From Streptomyces echinatus (lineage in GTDB: Bacteria > Actinomycetota > Actinomycetes > Streptomycetales > Streptomycetaceae): DNA of 35,356 bases. Location of the stretch: positions 1 through 35,356 of the forward strand of contig NZ_JACHJK010000033.1 in NCBI RefSeq assembly GCF_014203595.1, read 5' to 3'. Positions within the stretch are counted from its first letter, which is position 1. Each line of letters opens with the position of its first letter. A program made the translations under genes and the position numbers. The notes under the pieces were generated by a model that was not told where the DNA came from, searched no databases, and saw nothing but the letters and a program-made list of their open reading frames with translations. Positions 7,032 through 14,464 of the stretch are shown here, piece by piece.

Positions 7032-7664
7032 ATGTCCGTTGCCGAAACGACCACCGTTGCCCGTACCACCGAGGACCGTCCGCTCCGCGTCGCCGTCATC
7101 GTCGGCAGCGTGCGCGAGGGGCGCCTGGGGCCGGCCGTCACCGACTGGTTCCTCGGTACCGCCGCGGAGGCCGACCCGGGCCTGGAGTTCGACGTCATCG
7201 ACCTCGCCGAGGTGGACCTGCCGCTGGTGATGCCCGGCTGGGGCGGCACGCCGAGCCCCGAGGCCGCCGCAGCGCTGCGGGACGTCTCGCCGCGGCTGGC
7301 CGGCGCCGACGCCTTCGTGGTCGTCACGCCCGAGTACAACCACAGCTTCCCGGCGGCCCTGAAGAACCTCCTCGACTGGCACCTGCGCGAGTGGCAGGCC
7401 AAGCCGGTGGGCTTCGTGTCGTACGGCGGTCTCGGCGGCGGTCTGCGCGCGGTCGAGCAGCTCCGGCTGGTCTTCGCCGAACTGCACGCCCTGACCGTGC
7501 GTGACTCCGTCAGCCTGCACGGTCCCTGGTCCGGCCTCGGCGAGGACGGCGTCCCGCGCGACGCCGAGGTGTGCGCCGGCGCCGTCAAGGGCATGCTCGG
7601 CCAGCTCACCTGGTGGGGGCGGGCGTTGCGGTCCGCCCGCGCCGAGCGTCCCTACGCGGGCTGA
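7032..7664 (+). CDS. NADPH-dependent FMN reductase
   Basis: A 210-aa flavodoxin-like protein. The phosphate-binding loop GSVREGRLGPAV follows the first strand (residues ~22-33). The motif TPEYNHSFPAALKNLLDW near residues 100-117 is diagnostic of the NADPH-dependent FMN reductase/azoreductase family. It reduces flavins or quinones with NAD(P)H in the cytoplasm. The ATG start has a GAGGGGGA site; the longer upstream frame crosses the promoter region and is not used. It is the first gene of an operon with the MFS exporter, 10 bp downstream, and is under the TetR operators. Confidence 0.9.
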   Translation: MSVAETTTVARTTEDRPLRVAVIVGSVREGRLGPAVTDWFLGTAAEADPGLEFDVIDLAEVDLPLVMPGWGGTPSPEAAAALRDVSPRLAGADAFVVVTPEYNHSFPAALKNLLDWHLREWQAKPVGFVSYGGLGGGLRAVEQLRLVFAELHALTVRDSVSLHGPWSGLGEDGVPRDAEVCAGAVKGMLGQLTWWGRALRSARAERPYAG

Positions 7665-7674
7665 GGGCCGGGCG

Positions 7675-9108
7675 ATGAGCACCCTCCGGCCCTCCGGCAC
7701 CGCCCGGCCGGCTCCCCCGGCCGGTGCCGCGGACCCCGCCCCTTCGGCCGTCTTCCACCGTGTCGCCGCCGTCGTGGTCCTCGGCTCGATCATGGCCGTG
7801 CTCGACATGACGATCGTCAACGTCGCGCTGCGCCGCCTCTCGGCGTCCTTCGGCGCGCCGCTGGAGACCATCCAGTGGACCGCGACCGCTTACACGCTCG
7901 CGCTCGCCGCGGTCATCCCGACCGCCGCCTGGGCGATGGCCCGGATCGGCGCCAAGCGCACCTACGTGGTGGCGCTCGCCCTGTTCACGCTGGGCTCCCT
8001 GCTCGCCGCCTGCGCCTGGGACGCGGGCAGTCTGATCGCGGTCCGGGCCGTTCAGGGGCTGGGCGGCGGGCTGCTGCAGCCGGTCGGCATGGCGATGGGC
8101 ATGCGCGTCGCGGACCGGGCCCGGCTCGGCCGGGCGATGGCCCTGCTGGGGCTGCCCATCCTGATCGGCCCGGTCGCAGGCCCGGTGCTCGGCGGCCGGC
8201 TGGTCGACGCCGCCTCCTGGCACTGGATCTTCCTGATCAACCTGCCCGTCGGCGCCCTGGCCCTGATTCTGGCGGTCCGGCTGCTGCCGACGGACGCCCC
8301 CGACACCCGCGGCGCCGACCGCCCCCGGCTGGACGTGCCCGGCCTGCTGATGCTCTCGCCCGGCCTGGCGCTGCTCCTGTACGGCCTGGCCCGCGGCGGG
8401 GAGCACGGGGACTTCACGGCGCCCGGCGCGCTGGTGCCGACGCTGGCCGGGGCCCTGCTCACGGCGGCCTTCGTCCGGCGGGCGCTCGCCGTCCGCACGC
8501 CGCTGCTGGACCTGCGGCTGCTGCGCGACCGTACCTTCGCCGCCGGCATCGGCACGCTCGCCCCCTTCACCTGCGGCTACTTCGGCTCGATGCTGCTCGG
8601 GCCGCTGTACTGGCAGCAGGAGCGGGGCCTGACCGCGACGGCGGCCGGTCTCCTCGGGGCGCCGGTCGGGCTCGTGATCGGTACGACGATGCAGATCGCT
8701 GCCCGGCGGATCGACCGGGTCGCACCGCGCCGGGTGATCGCGGCGGGATGCGCGGTGGGCGCCCTCGGCATGGGCCTGCTGGCCTGGCAGACCGGCATCG
8801 CCGGGGTCGCGTCCTGGCGGATCGTCGTCGCCGGCATGGTCATGGGGGTCGGCGCCGGGATGACGCTGATGCCGGCGATGACCACCGCGACCCGTGACCT
8901 GCCCGCGGACCGGCTGGCCGGGGCGAGCACCGCGCTGAGCATCAACGCCCAGCTGGCCGCGTCGGCCGGCACGGCCCTGCTGTCGGTGGTGCTGGGCACG
9001 GCGGGTACGGACCCGGCCGGTTTCCGGATCACCTACGCCGTGGCGGCGGTGCTGCTCGCCCTCGGCATCCTGTCGGCGCTCCGGCTCCCGGCACGGCGCC
9101 TGGGCTGA
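7675..9108 (+). CDS. DHA2-type MFS drug exporter
   Basis: A 477-aa integral membrane protein with about 14 hydrophobic segments. Motif LDMTIVNVALRRL in TM1 is typical of the EmrB/QacA DHA2 family. RAVQGLGGGLLQPVGMAM and the antiporter motif C-like GPVAGPVLGGRLVD lie in TM4 and TM5. It should export small hydrophobic drugs using the proton gradient. The ATG at 7675 lies 10 bp after the FMN reductase stop with GAGGG upstream, so they are co-transcribed. It ends 26 bp from the convergent ribA-like gene. Detoxification by reduction plus export is inferred. Confidence 0.9.
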   Translation: MSTLRPSGTARPAPPAGAADPAPSAVFHRVAAVVVLGSIMAVLDMTIVNVALRRLSASFGAPLETIQWTATAYTLALAAVIPTAAWAMARIGAKRTYVVALALFTLGSLLAACAWDAGSLIAVRAVQGLGGGLLQPVGMAMGMRVADRARLGRAMALLGLPILIGPVAGPVLGGRLVDAASWHWIFLINLPVGALALILAVRLLPTDAPDTRGADRPRLDVPGLLMLSPGLALLLYGLARGGEHGDFTAPGALVPTLAGALLTAAFVRRALAVRTPLLDLRLLRDRTFAAGIGTLAPFTCGYFGSMLLGPLYWQQERGLTATAAGLLGAPVGLVIGTTMQIAARRIDRVAPRRVIAAGCAVGALGMGLLAWQTGIAGVASWRIVVAGMVMGVGAGMTLMPAMTTATRDLPADRLAGASTALSINAQLAASAGTALLSVVLGTAGTDPAGFRITYAVAAVLLALGILSALRLPARRLG

Positions 9109-9134
9109 GCCCGGCCCGATCCGTACGAGAAGGC

Positions 9135-9797
9135 TCAGCCCGCCGTCAGCTCCGACAGCTCCGTCAGCTCCGTCAGCTCCGTCAGCTCGGCCAGCGGCAG
9201 CGTGTGCTGGGTCTGGAGCACCTTGGCGCGCAGGTAGCGGACGTTGTGGGCCGTGGTGAAGACTCCGGTCGGCACCCGGTCCCGCACGGCGAGGCCCAGC
9301 GCGCGCAGTTGCCCGGCCTTGTCGGGGTTGTTGGACAGCAGGTCCAGTTCCGTGATGCCGAGGGCGGCGAGCATCTGCGCGGCGGCCGTGTAGTCGCGGG
9401 CGTCCTCCGGCAGGCCGAGGGCGGCGTTCGCCTCGTAGGTGTCGAGCCCCTCGTCCTGGAGGGCGTACGCGTCGAGCTTGTTGTAGAGGCCGATGCCCCG
9501 GCCCTCCTGGCGGAGGTAGAGCAGGACACCGCCGCTCTCGGCGATGCGCTCGACCGCCTCGCGCAGCTGCGGGCCGCAGTCGCAGCGCGCCGAGCCGAAG
9601 ACGTCACCGGTCAGGCACTCCGAGTGCAGGCGCACCAGCGGGACCGGGCCGGGGTCGCCGAGGACGACGGCTAGGTGCTCCAGACCGTCCGTGAGGCCGT
9701 GGAAGGTGACGAGTTCCGCGTCGGCGCGGTAGCCGTCGGCGAAACGCAGCGGTACCCGGACGCGGGCGCGCGGGGTGGCGGCGGGGGTGTCGGGCAT
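9135..9797 (-). CDS. ribA: GTP cyclohydrolase II
   Basis: A 220-aa protein. Zn ligands are C61, C72 and C74 (HSEC-x10-CDC). RQEGRGIGL (residues 96-104) is the GTP-binding and catalytic stretch, and the Tyr in DAYALQD (Y111) aligns with E. coli RibA Y105. It opens GTP to the pyrimidine that starts riboflavin synthesis. Retention of Tyr predicts the full reaction, unlike the S. coelicolor paralogue with Met at that place. ATG 9797 has a GGAG site; the longer frame to 9938 would cross the promoter. The last ~17 residues are ELT repeats from a 9-bp minisatellite. It lies downstream of marR, which probably controls it. It is a stand-alone enzyme with no RibB domain. Confidence 0.92.
   Translation of the reverse strand: MPDTPAATPRARVRVPLRFADGYRADAELVTFHGLTDGLEHLAVVLGDPGPVPLVRLHSECLTGDVFGSARCDCGPQLREAVERIAESGGVLLYLRQEGRGIGLYNKLDAYALQDEGLDTYEANAALGLPEDARDYTAAAQMLAALGITELDLLSNNPDKAGQLRALGLAVRDRVPTGVFTTAHNVRYLRAKVLQTQHTLPLAELTELTELTELSELTAG
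9145..9189. repeat. 9-bp minisatellite in the ribA 3' end
   Basis: Five tandem copies of GTCAGCTCC (the second reads GACAGCTCC and the last ends in G). They encode Glu-Leu-Thr/Ser repeats at the C-terminus of GTP cyclohydrolase II, beyond the conserved domain. Confidence 0.9.
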
Positions 9798-9824
9798 ACG
9801 GGTCTCCGGGTTCCGTTCGGAGTG

Positions 9825-9848
9825 ATGTGCTTCAGTTTTGAAGCACAT
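9825..9848. promoter_or_regulatory. perfect 10-bp palindrome in the ribA leader
   Basis: ATGTGCTTCA (9825-9834) and TGAAGCACAT (9839-9848) are exact inverted repeats around GTTT. The site lies just downstream of the predicted ribA promoter and 27 bp before its ATG, a suitable place for a repressor. The TTCA/TGAA core resembles the palindrome in the marR promoter. Confidence 0.65.
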
Positions 9849-9859
9849 GCAGAGGCGTG

Positions 9860-9891
9860 ACCCTATCCCATGCTTAAAAGTTGAATCAACT
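9860..9891 (-). promoter_or_regulatory. predicted ribA promoter with overlapping palindrome
   Basis: On the minus strand, TTGATT (rc of 9884-9889) and TAGGGT (rc of 9860-9865) are 18 bp apart. A 13-bp palindrome AGTTGA-A-TCAACT (9879-9891) covers the -35 and touches the marR stop codon. Together with the palindrome at 9825-9848 it brackets the promoter. Confidence 0.5.
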
Positions 9892-10426
9892 ACTCGTCGC
9901 CCGAAGCCCCGGCGCAGGGGGCCGACCGTCGGCGCCACGGCACGTCCTCGGTCGCGGCCGCCGCGTCCTCGCTCTCCCCCTGCAGTCCCCGCGCGATCCC
10001 TGTGCAGATCTCCTCCAGCTGCCCCACCTGCTCCGGGCTGAGCCGGTCGAACATCAGCGCGCGGACCGTCTCGACGTGCCCCGGTGCCGTACGCTCCAGT
10101 ACGGCCATCCCCTCGTCGGTCAGCACCGCGAGCGAGCTGCGCTTGTCCCAGCGGCAGTTCTCCCGGCGCACCAGTCCGTCCCGCTCCAGCCGGGTCACCG
10201 CGTACGTCAGCCGGCTGCGCGTGATCTTCAGCGTCTCGGCGAGATCGGTCATGCGCAGCTGCCGGCCGGGGGCGTCGGAGAGGTTGGCCAGCACCGAGTA
10301 GAACAGGTGCGGCATGCCGCCCTCCTGCTGGAGCTGCCGGTCGATCGCGTCCTCCAGGAGGCGGGAGGCGGCGATGTAGGCGCGCCAGGCGCGCTGCTCC
10401 TCGGGGCTGAGCCAGCGGGTCGTCAT
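9890..10426 (-). CDS. MarR-family regulator of the flavin gene pair
   Basis: A 178-aa protein with a winged helix. Key segments are LRMTDLAETLKITRSRLTYAVTRL (recognition region, about residues 60-85) and then DGLVRRENCRWDKRSSLAVLTDEG, the beta-wing with the family's DxR-like segment. ATG 10426 is chosen because a good promoter places its transcription start at or next to this codon, suggesting a leaderless mRNA. The frame can be extended eight codons to 10450, but this would run into the operator. It lies between the ribA-like gene (same strand) and the reductase-deaminase fusion (divergent), so it likely represses both as well as itself. Confidence 0.88.
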   Translation of the reverse strand: MTTRWLSPEEQRAWRAYIAASRLLEDAIDRQLQQEGGMPHLFYSVLANLSDAPGRQLRMTDLAETLKITRSRLTYAVTRLERDGLVRRENCRWDKRSSLAVLTDEGMAVLERTAPGHVETVRALMFDRLSPEQVGQLEEICTGIARGLQGESEDAAAATEDVPWRRRSAPCAGASGDE

Positions 10427-10432
10427 GCCGCC

Positions 10433-10461
10433 AGTGTAGGTTTGTTTCAAACTTGAACCAA
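10433..10461 (-). promoter_or_regulatory. marR promoter with MarR-like operator
   Basis: TTGGTT (rc of 10456-10461) and TACACT (rc of 10433-10438) are separated by 17 bp. The -10 is six bases from the marR ATG. The palindrome TTCAA-AC-TTGAA (10446-10457) fills the spacer and also lies upstream of the divergent fusion gene. Confidence 0.65.
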
Positions 10462-10500
10462 GCCGTCCGTCACCGTCCGCCTCCGGAAGAAAGAGCGCCG

Positions 10501-11634
10501 ATGCCCCTGCCGTACGTGCTGCTGTCCGCCGCCGTCTCCCTCGACGGCTACCTGGACGACACCGGCCCCGATCGGCTCCTGCTGTCCAGCCCGGCCGACT
10601 TCGACCGGGTCGACGAGGTACGGGCCTCCGTCGACGCCATCCTCGTCGGCGCCGGCACGATCCGCGCCGACAACCCCCGCCTGCTGGTCAACTCCGCCGA
10701 GCGGCGCGCGGCCCGCGCAGCGGCCGGCAGGCCGGAGTACCCGCTGAAGGTCACGGTCACCGGCTCCGGGGACCTCGATCCGGACGCCAACTTCTGGCAC
10801 ACCGGCGGCGAGAAGCTCGTCTACACCACCGACGAGGGCGCAGAGCGGGCCTCCCGCCTCCTCGGGCGCACCGCCGACGTCGTCCCGCTCGGCCCCACCC
10901 TGGACTGGCGGGCCCTGCTGGAGCATCTGCACGACGTGCGCGGGGTCGGGCGCCTCATGGTGGAGGGCGGCGGCACGGTCCACACCCAGCTTCTCCGGCA
11001 GGGGCTCGCCGACGAACTCCAGCTGGTCCTCGCCCCGCTGTTCGTGGGTGATCCGCAGGCCCCACGGCTGTTCGGGCCGGGCGGCTACCAGGGCGGACGC
11101 CTGCGCCTGCTCGGCACCCGCCGGATCGAGGACGTCGTCCTCATGCGCTACACGCCCACGGCCCCCGGCACCGGCCCGCTCCCCGCCGCCGCCGACCGCC
11201 ACTGGCTGCGCACCGCCTGCGAACTCGCCGCGCAGTGCCCGCCGTCCGAGACGGCGTTCAGCGTCGGCGCGGTCGTGGTCGCCGCCGACGGCACCGAGCT
11301 GGCCCGCGGCCACTCGCGCGAGGGCGCCGACCCGGTGGTCCACGCGGAGGAGGCGGCGCTCGCGAAGATCGACGCGGCCGACCCGCGGCTGCCGGGCGCC
11401 ACGGTCTACAGCAGCCTCGAACCCTGCGCCCGCCGCGCCTCCCGCCCCGCCCCCTGCGCCGAGCTGATCGTGCGGGCCGGGGTGCGCCGGGTGGTCACCG
11501 CCTGGCGCGAACCCGACACGTTCGTCGCCGCGGCCGACGGCACGGGTGTCCTGACCGCGGCGGGGGTCCGGGTCGTCGTCCTGCCCGAGCTGGAGGCCCT
11601 CGCCAAGGCGCCGAACGCCCACCTGGTGGGGTGA
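10501..11634 (+). CDS. reductase-deaminase fusion, RibD-like with inverted domain order
   Basis: A 377-aa protein. Residues 1-~225 are a RibD C-terminal/dihydrofolate-reductase-like domain (AAVSLDGYLDD, AILVGAGTIRADNPRL, RLMVEGGGTVHTQLL). Residues ~245-377 are a cytidine-deaminase-like zinc domain (H281-A-E-E; C309 and C319). Canonical RibD/RibG has the deaminase first, so the order is swapped. The Cys spacing is C-x9-C against C-x8-C in E. coli RibD as I recall it. Together the two activities would turn the GTP cyclohydrolase II product into the next riboflavin intermediate. ATG 10501 follows GGAAGAAAGAG. It is divergent from marR and shares its operator region. A strong hairpin follows. A role in a specialised pyrimidine or flavin pathway is also possible. 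Confidence 0.88.
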   Translation: MPLPYVLLSAAVSLDGYLDDTGPDRLLLSSPADFDRVDEVRASVDAILVGAGTIRADNPRLLVNSAERRAARAAAGRPEYPLKVTVTGSGDLDPDANFWHTGGEKLVYTTDEGAERASRLLGRTADVVPLGPTLDWRALLEHLHDVRGVGRLMVEGGGTVHTQLLRQGLADELQLVLAPLFVGDPQAPRLFGPGGYQGGRLRLLGTRRIEDVVLMRYTPTAPGTGPLPAAADRHWLRTACELAAQCPPSETAFSVGAVVVAADGTELARGHSREGADPVVHAEEAALAKIDAADPRLPGATVYSSLEPCARRASRPAPCAELIVRAGVRRVVTAWREPDTFVAAADGTGVLTAAGVRVVVLPELEALAKAPNAHLVG

Positions 11635-11645
11635 GCGCCGGAAAC

Positions 11646-11684
11646 ACTCAGGGCCCGGAATCCTTGGGATTCCGGGCCCTGAGT
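11646..11684. terminator. strong bidirectional hairpin terminator
   Basis: An 18-bp perfect stem (11646-11663 with 11667-11684) surrounds a 3-base TTG loop. It lies between the convergent fusion gene and the tRNA gene. On the minus strand it is followed by TGTTTC, so it serves the tRNA as well. Confidence 0.9.
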
Positions 11685-11690
11685 CTTCAG

Positions 11691-11764
11691 TAGCGGGGAC
11701 AGGATTTGAACCTGCGACCTCTGGGTTATGAGCCCAGCGAGCTACCGAGCTGCTCCACCCCGCG
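11691..11764 (-). tRNA. initiator tRNA-fMet (anticodon CAU)
   Basis: The minus strand folds into a cloverleaf with anticodon loop CTCATAA. Three G:C pairs in the anticodon stem (CTGGG/CCCAG) are the hallmark of initiator tRNA. The 5' C1 faces T at position 72, an unpaired end that marks initiators (E. coli has C1-A72). The T loop is TTCAAAT. CCA is not encoded; CTG follows the discriminator A. Confidence 0.95.
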
Positions 11765-11777
11765 TCGTTGTGTGACC

Positions 11778-11806
11778 AGCATACGCCATCCGCGGGACCA
11801 CTTGCA
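11778..11806 (-). promoter_or_regulatory. probable tRNA promoter
   Basis: TATGCT (rc of 11778-11783) is a good -10, placed to start transcription a few bases before the tRNA. A weak -35, TGCAAG (rc of 11801-11806), lies 17 bp further upstream. Confidence 0.4.
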
Positions 11807-12039
11807 CATCGCTTCCCCTGCCCCCCGTCGGCCGTCACGCAAGGTGACCGGACGGACGCCCTCCGCATAACGGCTGAGTCACCATCAAAACCGCCAGTGA
11901 CTACTGAACGCTTCCGCCCTGGGGGCAACTCGCCCGTTCTGGTGGGGTACTGGCCGATAGCTCCGCCGTCAAAAACGTTAATGATCAAGCCGAACGGCTT
12001 GGAAAGTGACTGGCAGGTCTATTAACGTTCGATAACGCA

Positions 12040-12238
12040 GCGCGGTCGTCCCAGCCGTCACAAGAGGCGGCTCCGTGCGCACACGCCGAATCCCGTAAGG
12101 GAGCCGGGGAACCACCACCCTGGGGTGAATCACGCGAATGCCGCCGTGAACTCGCAGAGTCACGACCGGTATACGCGCGTAGGAGACCTTCCTGCTCCGA
12201 ACCCGTCAGCTAACCCGGTAGGCGGAGGAAGGAAAGGA
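12040..12238 (+). promoter_or_regulatory. c-di-AMP riboswitch (ydaO/yuaA type)
   Basis: The leader has the conserved ydaO blocks in order: CGCCGAATCC (12087-12096), GGGGAACCACCA (12106-12117), GGGGTGAATC (12123-12132) and CCGAACCCGTCAGCTAACC (12197-12215) followed by GGTAGGC. This class binds cyclic di-AMP and, in actinobacteria, precedes cell-wall hydrolase genes; ligand binding turns expression off. Its 3' end runs into the GGAAAGGAG ribosome-binding site (12231-12239) of the peptidase gene, so control could act on translation or by early termination. Boundaries are approximate. Confidence 0.9.
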
Positions 12239-12248
12239 GTGCGCCCGC

Positions 12249-13307
12249 GTGGCGTCCAACCGGCCTGCCCCAGAAGCCCCGTTCATACCGGCTCAGCGTG
12301 AGACCGAGACCTTCGGCTACGGCTCCTACCGCGCCGAGGAGGGCCCCTGGGAGGAGTGGAACCCCACCGAGGACTCCGTCGCCCCGGTCCGTGGCCGGCA
12401 CCGCGTCGCCAAGCAGCGAGGCGGCTTCGCGCGCAGCTCGACCGTCCTCGGCGTCGGCGTCATCGCCGCGGTCGGCGCGGGCGGTATGGCCAGCGCCAAC
12501 TCCGGCAAGCCGCCGGTCTCCATCTCCATGCCCGACCTGCCCTCCGTCGGCTCCCTCTTCGAGGACGGCTCCGCGGACACGCAGTCGGCCCAGGCCACCG
12601 CCACGCTGAGCACCGTGGGCCTGCCCTCCACCGACGAGGGTGAGGACACCGCGGACGCGGGCGAGGTGCTGCGCAACCGGATCATGGCGCAGGCCGAGCA
12701 GCAGCAGGGCCAGGCCGAGACCAAGGCCTCCGCCGTCGCGCTCGCCGCCGCCGAGAAGCGGAGCGCCGAGGCCGCCGCCAAGGCCGAGCAGGAGGCCGCC
12801 GCCAAGGCCGCCGAGGCCAAGGAGAAGGCGGAGGCCGACGCCAAGGAGGCGGCTGCCGAGGCCAAGAAGGCGGCGGAGGAGAAGCGGCTGGCCGAGCTGG
12901 CCAAACAGTACGCGCTGCCGACCTCCTCGTACACGATCACCTCGACCTTCGGCCAGGCCGGCTCCATGTGGTCCTCCGGCTACCACACCGGTCTCGACTT
13001 CGCCGCCCCCACCGGCACCCTGATCAAGGCCATCCACAGCGGCACGATCACCGAGGCGGGCTGGGCCGGCGCCTACGGCTACCGCACGATCCTCACCCTG
13101 GACGACGGCACCGAGCTGTGGTTCTGCCACCAGTCCTCGATCAACGTCTCCACCGGCCAGAAGGTCTCCACCGGCGAGGTCATCGGCCGGGTCGGCGCCA
13201 CCGGCAACGTCACCGGCCCGCACCTGCACCTGGAGGTCCACCCCGGCGGCCAGCCCACCGGCATCGACCCGATGGCGTGGCTGCGCGACAAGGGCCTCAA
13301 CCCCTGA
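12249..13307 (+). CDS. M23 family cell-wall peptidase with coiled coil
   Basis: A 352-aa protein. It has a ~60-residue N-terminal tail and a hydrophobic segment at about residues 62-84 (an atypical signal peptide or membrane anchor ending GGMASA). A long Ala/Glu/Lys coiled coil follows (~140-220), then a LytM/M23 domain. Zn ligands are H246 and D250 (HTGLD) and H327 (HLHLEV, H325/H327). It should cut peptidoglycan cross-links outside the membrane, with the coiled coil positioning or controlling it as in EnvC/NlpD-like factors. The GTG start follows GGAAAGGAG at nine bases. The c-di-AMP riboswitch in its leader ties it to osmotic and cell-wall signalling. It resembles what I recall as SCO4108. 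Confidence 0.93.
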   Translation: MASNRPAPEAPFIPAQRETETFGYGSYRAEEGPWEEWNPTEDSVAPVRGRHRVAKQRGGFARSSTVLGVGVIAAVGAGGMASANSGKPPVSISMPDLPSVGSLFEDGSADTQSAQATATLSTVGLPSTDEGEDTADAGEVLRNRIMAQAEQQQGQAETKASAVALAAAEKRSAEAAAKAEQEAAAKAAEAKEKAEADAKEAAAEAKKAAEEKRLAELAKQYALPTSSYTITSTFGQAGSMWSSGYHTGLDFAAPTGTLIKAIHSGTITEAGWAGAYGYRTILTLDDGTELWFCHQSSINVSTGQKVSTGEVIGRVGATGNVTGPHLHLEVHPGGQPTGIDPMAWLRDKGLNP

Positions 13308-13339
13308 CAGCCCCGTTCCGCGGGCTCGCGGGAACTCGG

Positions 13340-13374
13340 CGCCGGCGGCGGGATGCGATCCTCCCCCGCCGGCG
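13340..13374. terminator. hairpin after the M23 peptidase gene
   Basis: CGCCGGCGG (13340-13348) pairs with CCGCCGGCG (13366-13374), followed by TTGTC. It ends 12 bases before the next start codon. Confidence 0.6.
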
Positions 13375-13386
13375 TTGTCATGACGT

Positions 13387-14331
13387 ATGACGTCACTTCG
13401 TAAACTGGGCTCTTCCGACCTCGAGGTCTTCCCCCTGGCGCTCGGCGGCAACGTCTTCGGCTGGACCGCCGACCAGCGGACCTCCTTCGCCGTCCTCGAC
13501 GCCTACACCGCCGCGGGCGGCAACTTCATCGACACCGCCGACTCCTACTCCGCCTGGGTCGAGGGCAACCAGGGCGGCGAGTCGGAGACGATCATCGGCA
13601 AGTGGATCAAGGAGCGCGGCAACCGCTCCGATGTCGTCATCGCGACCAAGGTCAGCCAGCACCCCGAATTCCAGGGGCTGTCCGCCGCCAACATCAAGGC
13701 CGCCGCGGACGCCTCCCTGCGCCGCCTGGACACCGACCACATCGACCTCTACTACACCCACTTCGACAAGCCCGAGGTGCCGGTGGAGGAGATCATCGGC
13801 GCGCTGGACGAGCTGGTGAAGGTCGGCAAGGTCCGGCACATCGCCGCCTCCAACATCACCGCCGAGCGGCTGAAGGAGTCCCTCGACTTCTCCGACCGCG
13901 AGGGCCTCGCCCGCTACGTCGCCCTCCAGCCGCACTACAACCTGGTCTCCCGCGACACCTACGAGGGCCCGCTGCGGGACCTCCTCGCCCGCGAGGGCCT
14001 GTCCGCCGTCCCGTACTTCGCGCTCGCCTCCGGCTTCCTCACCGGCAAGTACCGGCCCGGCACGACCGTCGACAGCGCCCGCGCCGGCGGAGCCCAGAAG
14101 TACGCGGACTCCGAGCGCGGCCGGAAGGTCCTCGCGGCCCTCGACGAGGTCGCCGCGGCCCACGAGGCCCCGGTCGGCACGGTCGCCCTCGCCTGGCTGG
14201 CCGCCCAGCCGACGGTCACCGCCCCGATCTCCTCCGCCCGGACGGTGGACCAGCTGCCCGCGCTGCTGGGCGTGGCCGACCTGAGGCTGACGGAGGCCGA
14301 GACGGCGAAACTGACGGAGGCGTCCGCCTAG
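13387..14331 (+). CDS. aldo/keto reductase
   Basis: A 314-aa (beta/alpha)8-barrel NADPH oxidoreductase. The catalytic tetrad is visible: D49 (FIDTAD), Y54, K88 (ATKV) and H125 (YYTHFD). The C-terminal SARTVDQLPALLG stretch binds the NADP phosphate. It resembles the AKR11/YajO-like group that reduces aldehydes or general stress-derived carbonyls. ATG 13387 is used. No clear ribosome-binding site is seen, and an out-of-frame ATG lies seven bases upstream. It stands alone behind the peptidase terminator. A 30-bp direct duplication overlaps its stop codon (14319-14378). Confidence 0.92.
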   Translation: MTSLRKLGSSDLEVFPLALGGNVFGWTADQRTSFAVLDAYTAAGGNFIDTADSYSAWVEGNQGGESETIIGKWIKERGNRSDVVIATKVSQHPEFQGLSAANIKAAADASLRRLDTDHIDLYYTHFDKPEVPVEEIIGALDELVKVGKVRHIAASNITAERLKESLDFSDREGLARYVALQPHYNLVSRDTYEGPLRDLLAREGLSAVPYFALASGFLTGKYRPGTTVDSARAGGAQKYADSERGRKVLAALDEVAAAHEAPVGTVALAWLAAQPTVTAPISSARTVDQLPALLGVADLRLTEAETAKLTEASA

Positions 14332-14378
14332 AGCCCCGACCTCGACGGGGCGTCCGCATGGAGGCCCGACCTCGACGC
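14319..14378. repeat. 30-bp tandem duplication over the aldo/keto reductase stop
   Basis: Positions 14319-14348 and 14349-14378 match at 26 of 30 positions. The first copy includes the TAG stop (14329-14331) and the last Ala codons; the second lies in the spacer. Confidence 0.75.
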
Positions 14379-14464
14379 GGGCCGACCGGACGGCGGGGTC
14401 GGCCTGGGGCCGCCCGGCCCCGGCGCACTCGCCGCGGTGCCGTTCCCCGCCGTGAGCCGGCCGG

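Larger units (their letters stand above)
11765..12248. other. tRNA promoter and long riboswitch leader of the M23 peptidase gene
   Basis: A 484-bp stretch without a protein gene. The left end holds the tRNA promoter and the right 200 bp hold the riboswitch. The middle (about 11810-12035) is moderately A/T-rich near 11960-12035 and should contain the peptidase promoter, which I could not place. Confidence 0.6.

Noticed and set aside
11691..11764. tRNA-fMet as an integration site for the left-hand accessory genes
   Set aside because: No integrase, no duplicated tRNA 3' end and a conserved-looking terminator right after the tRNA.
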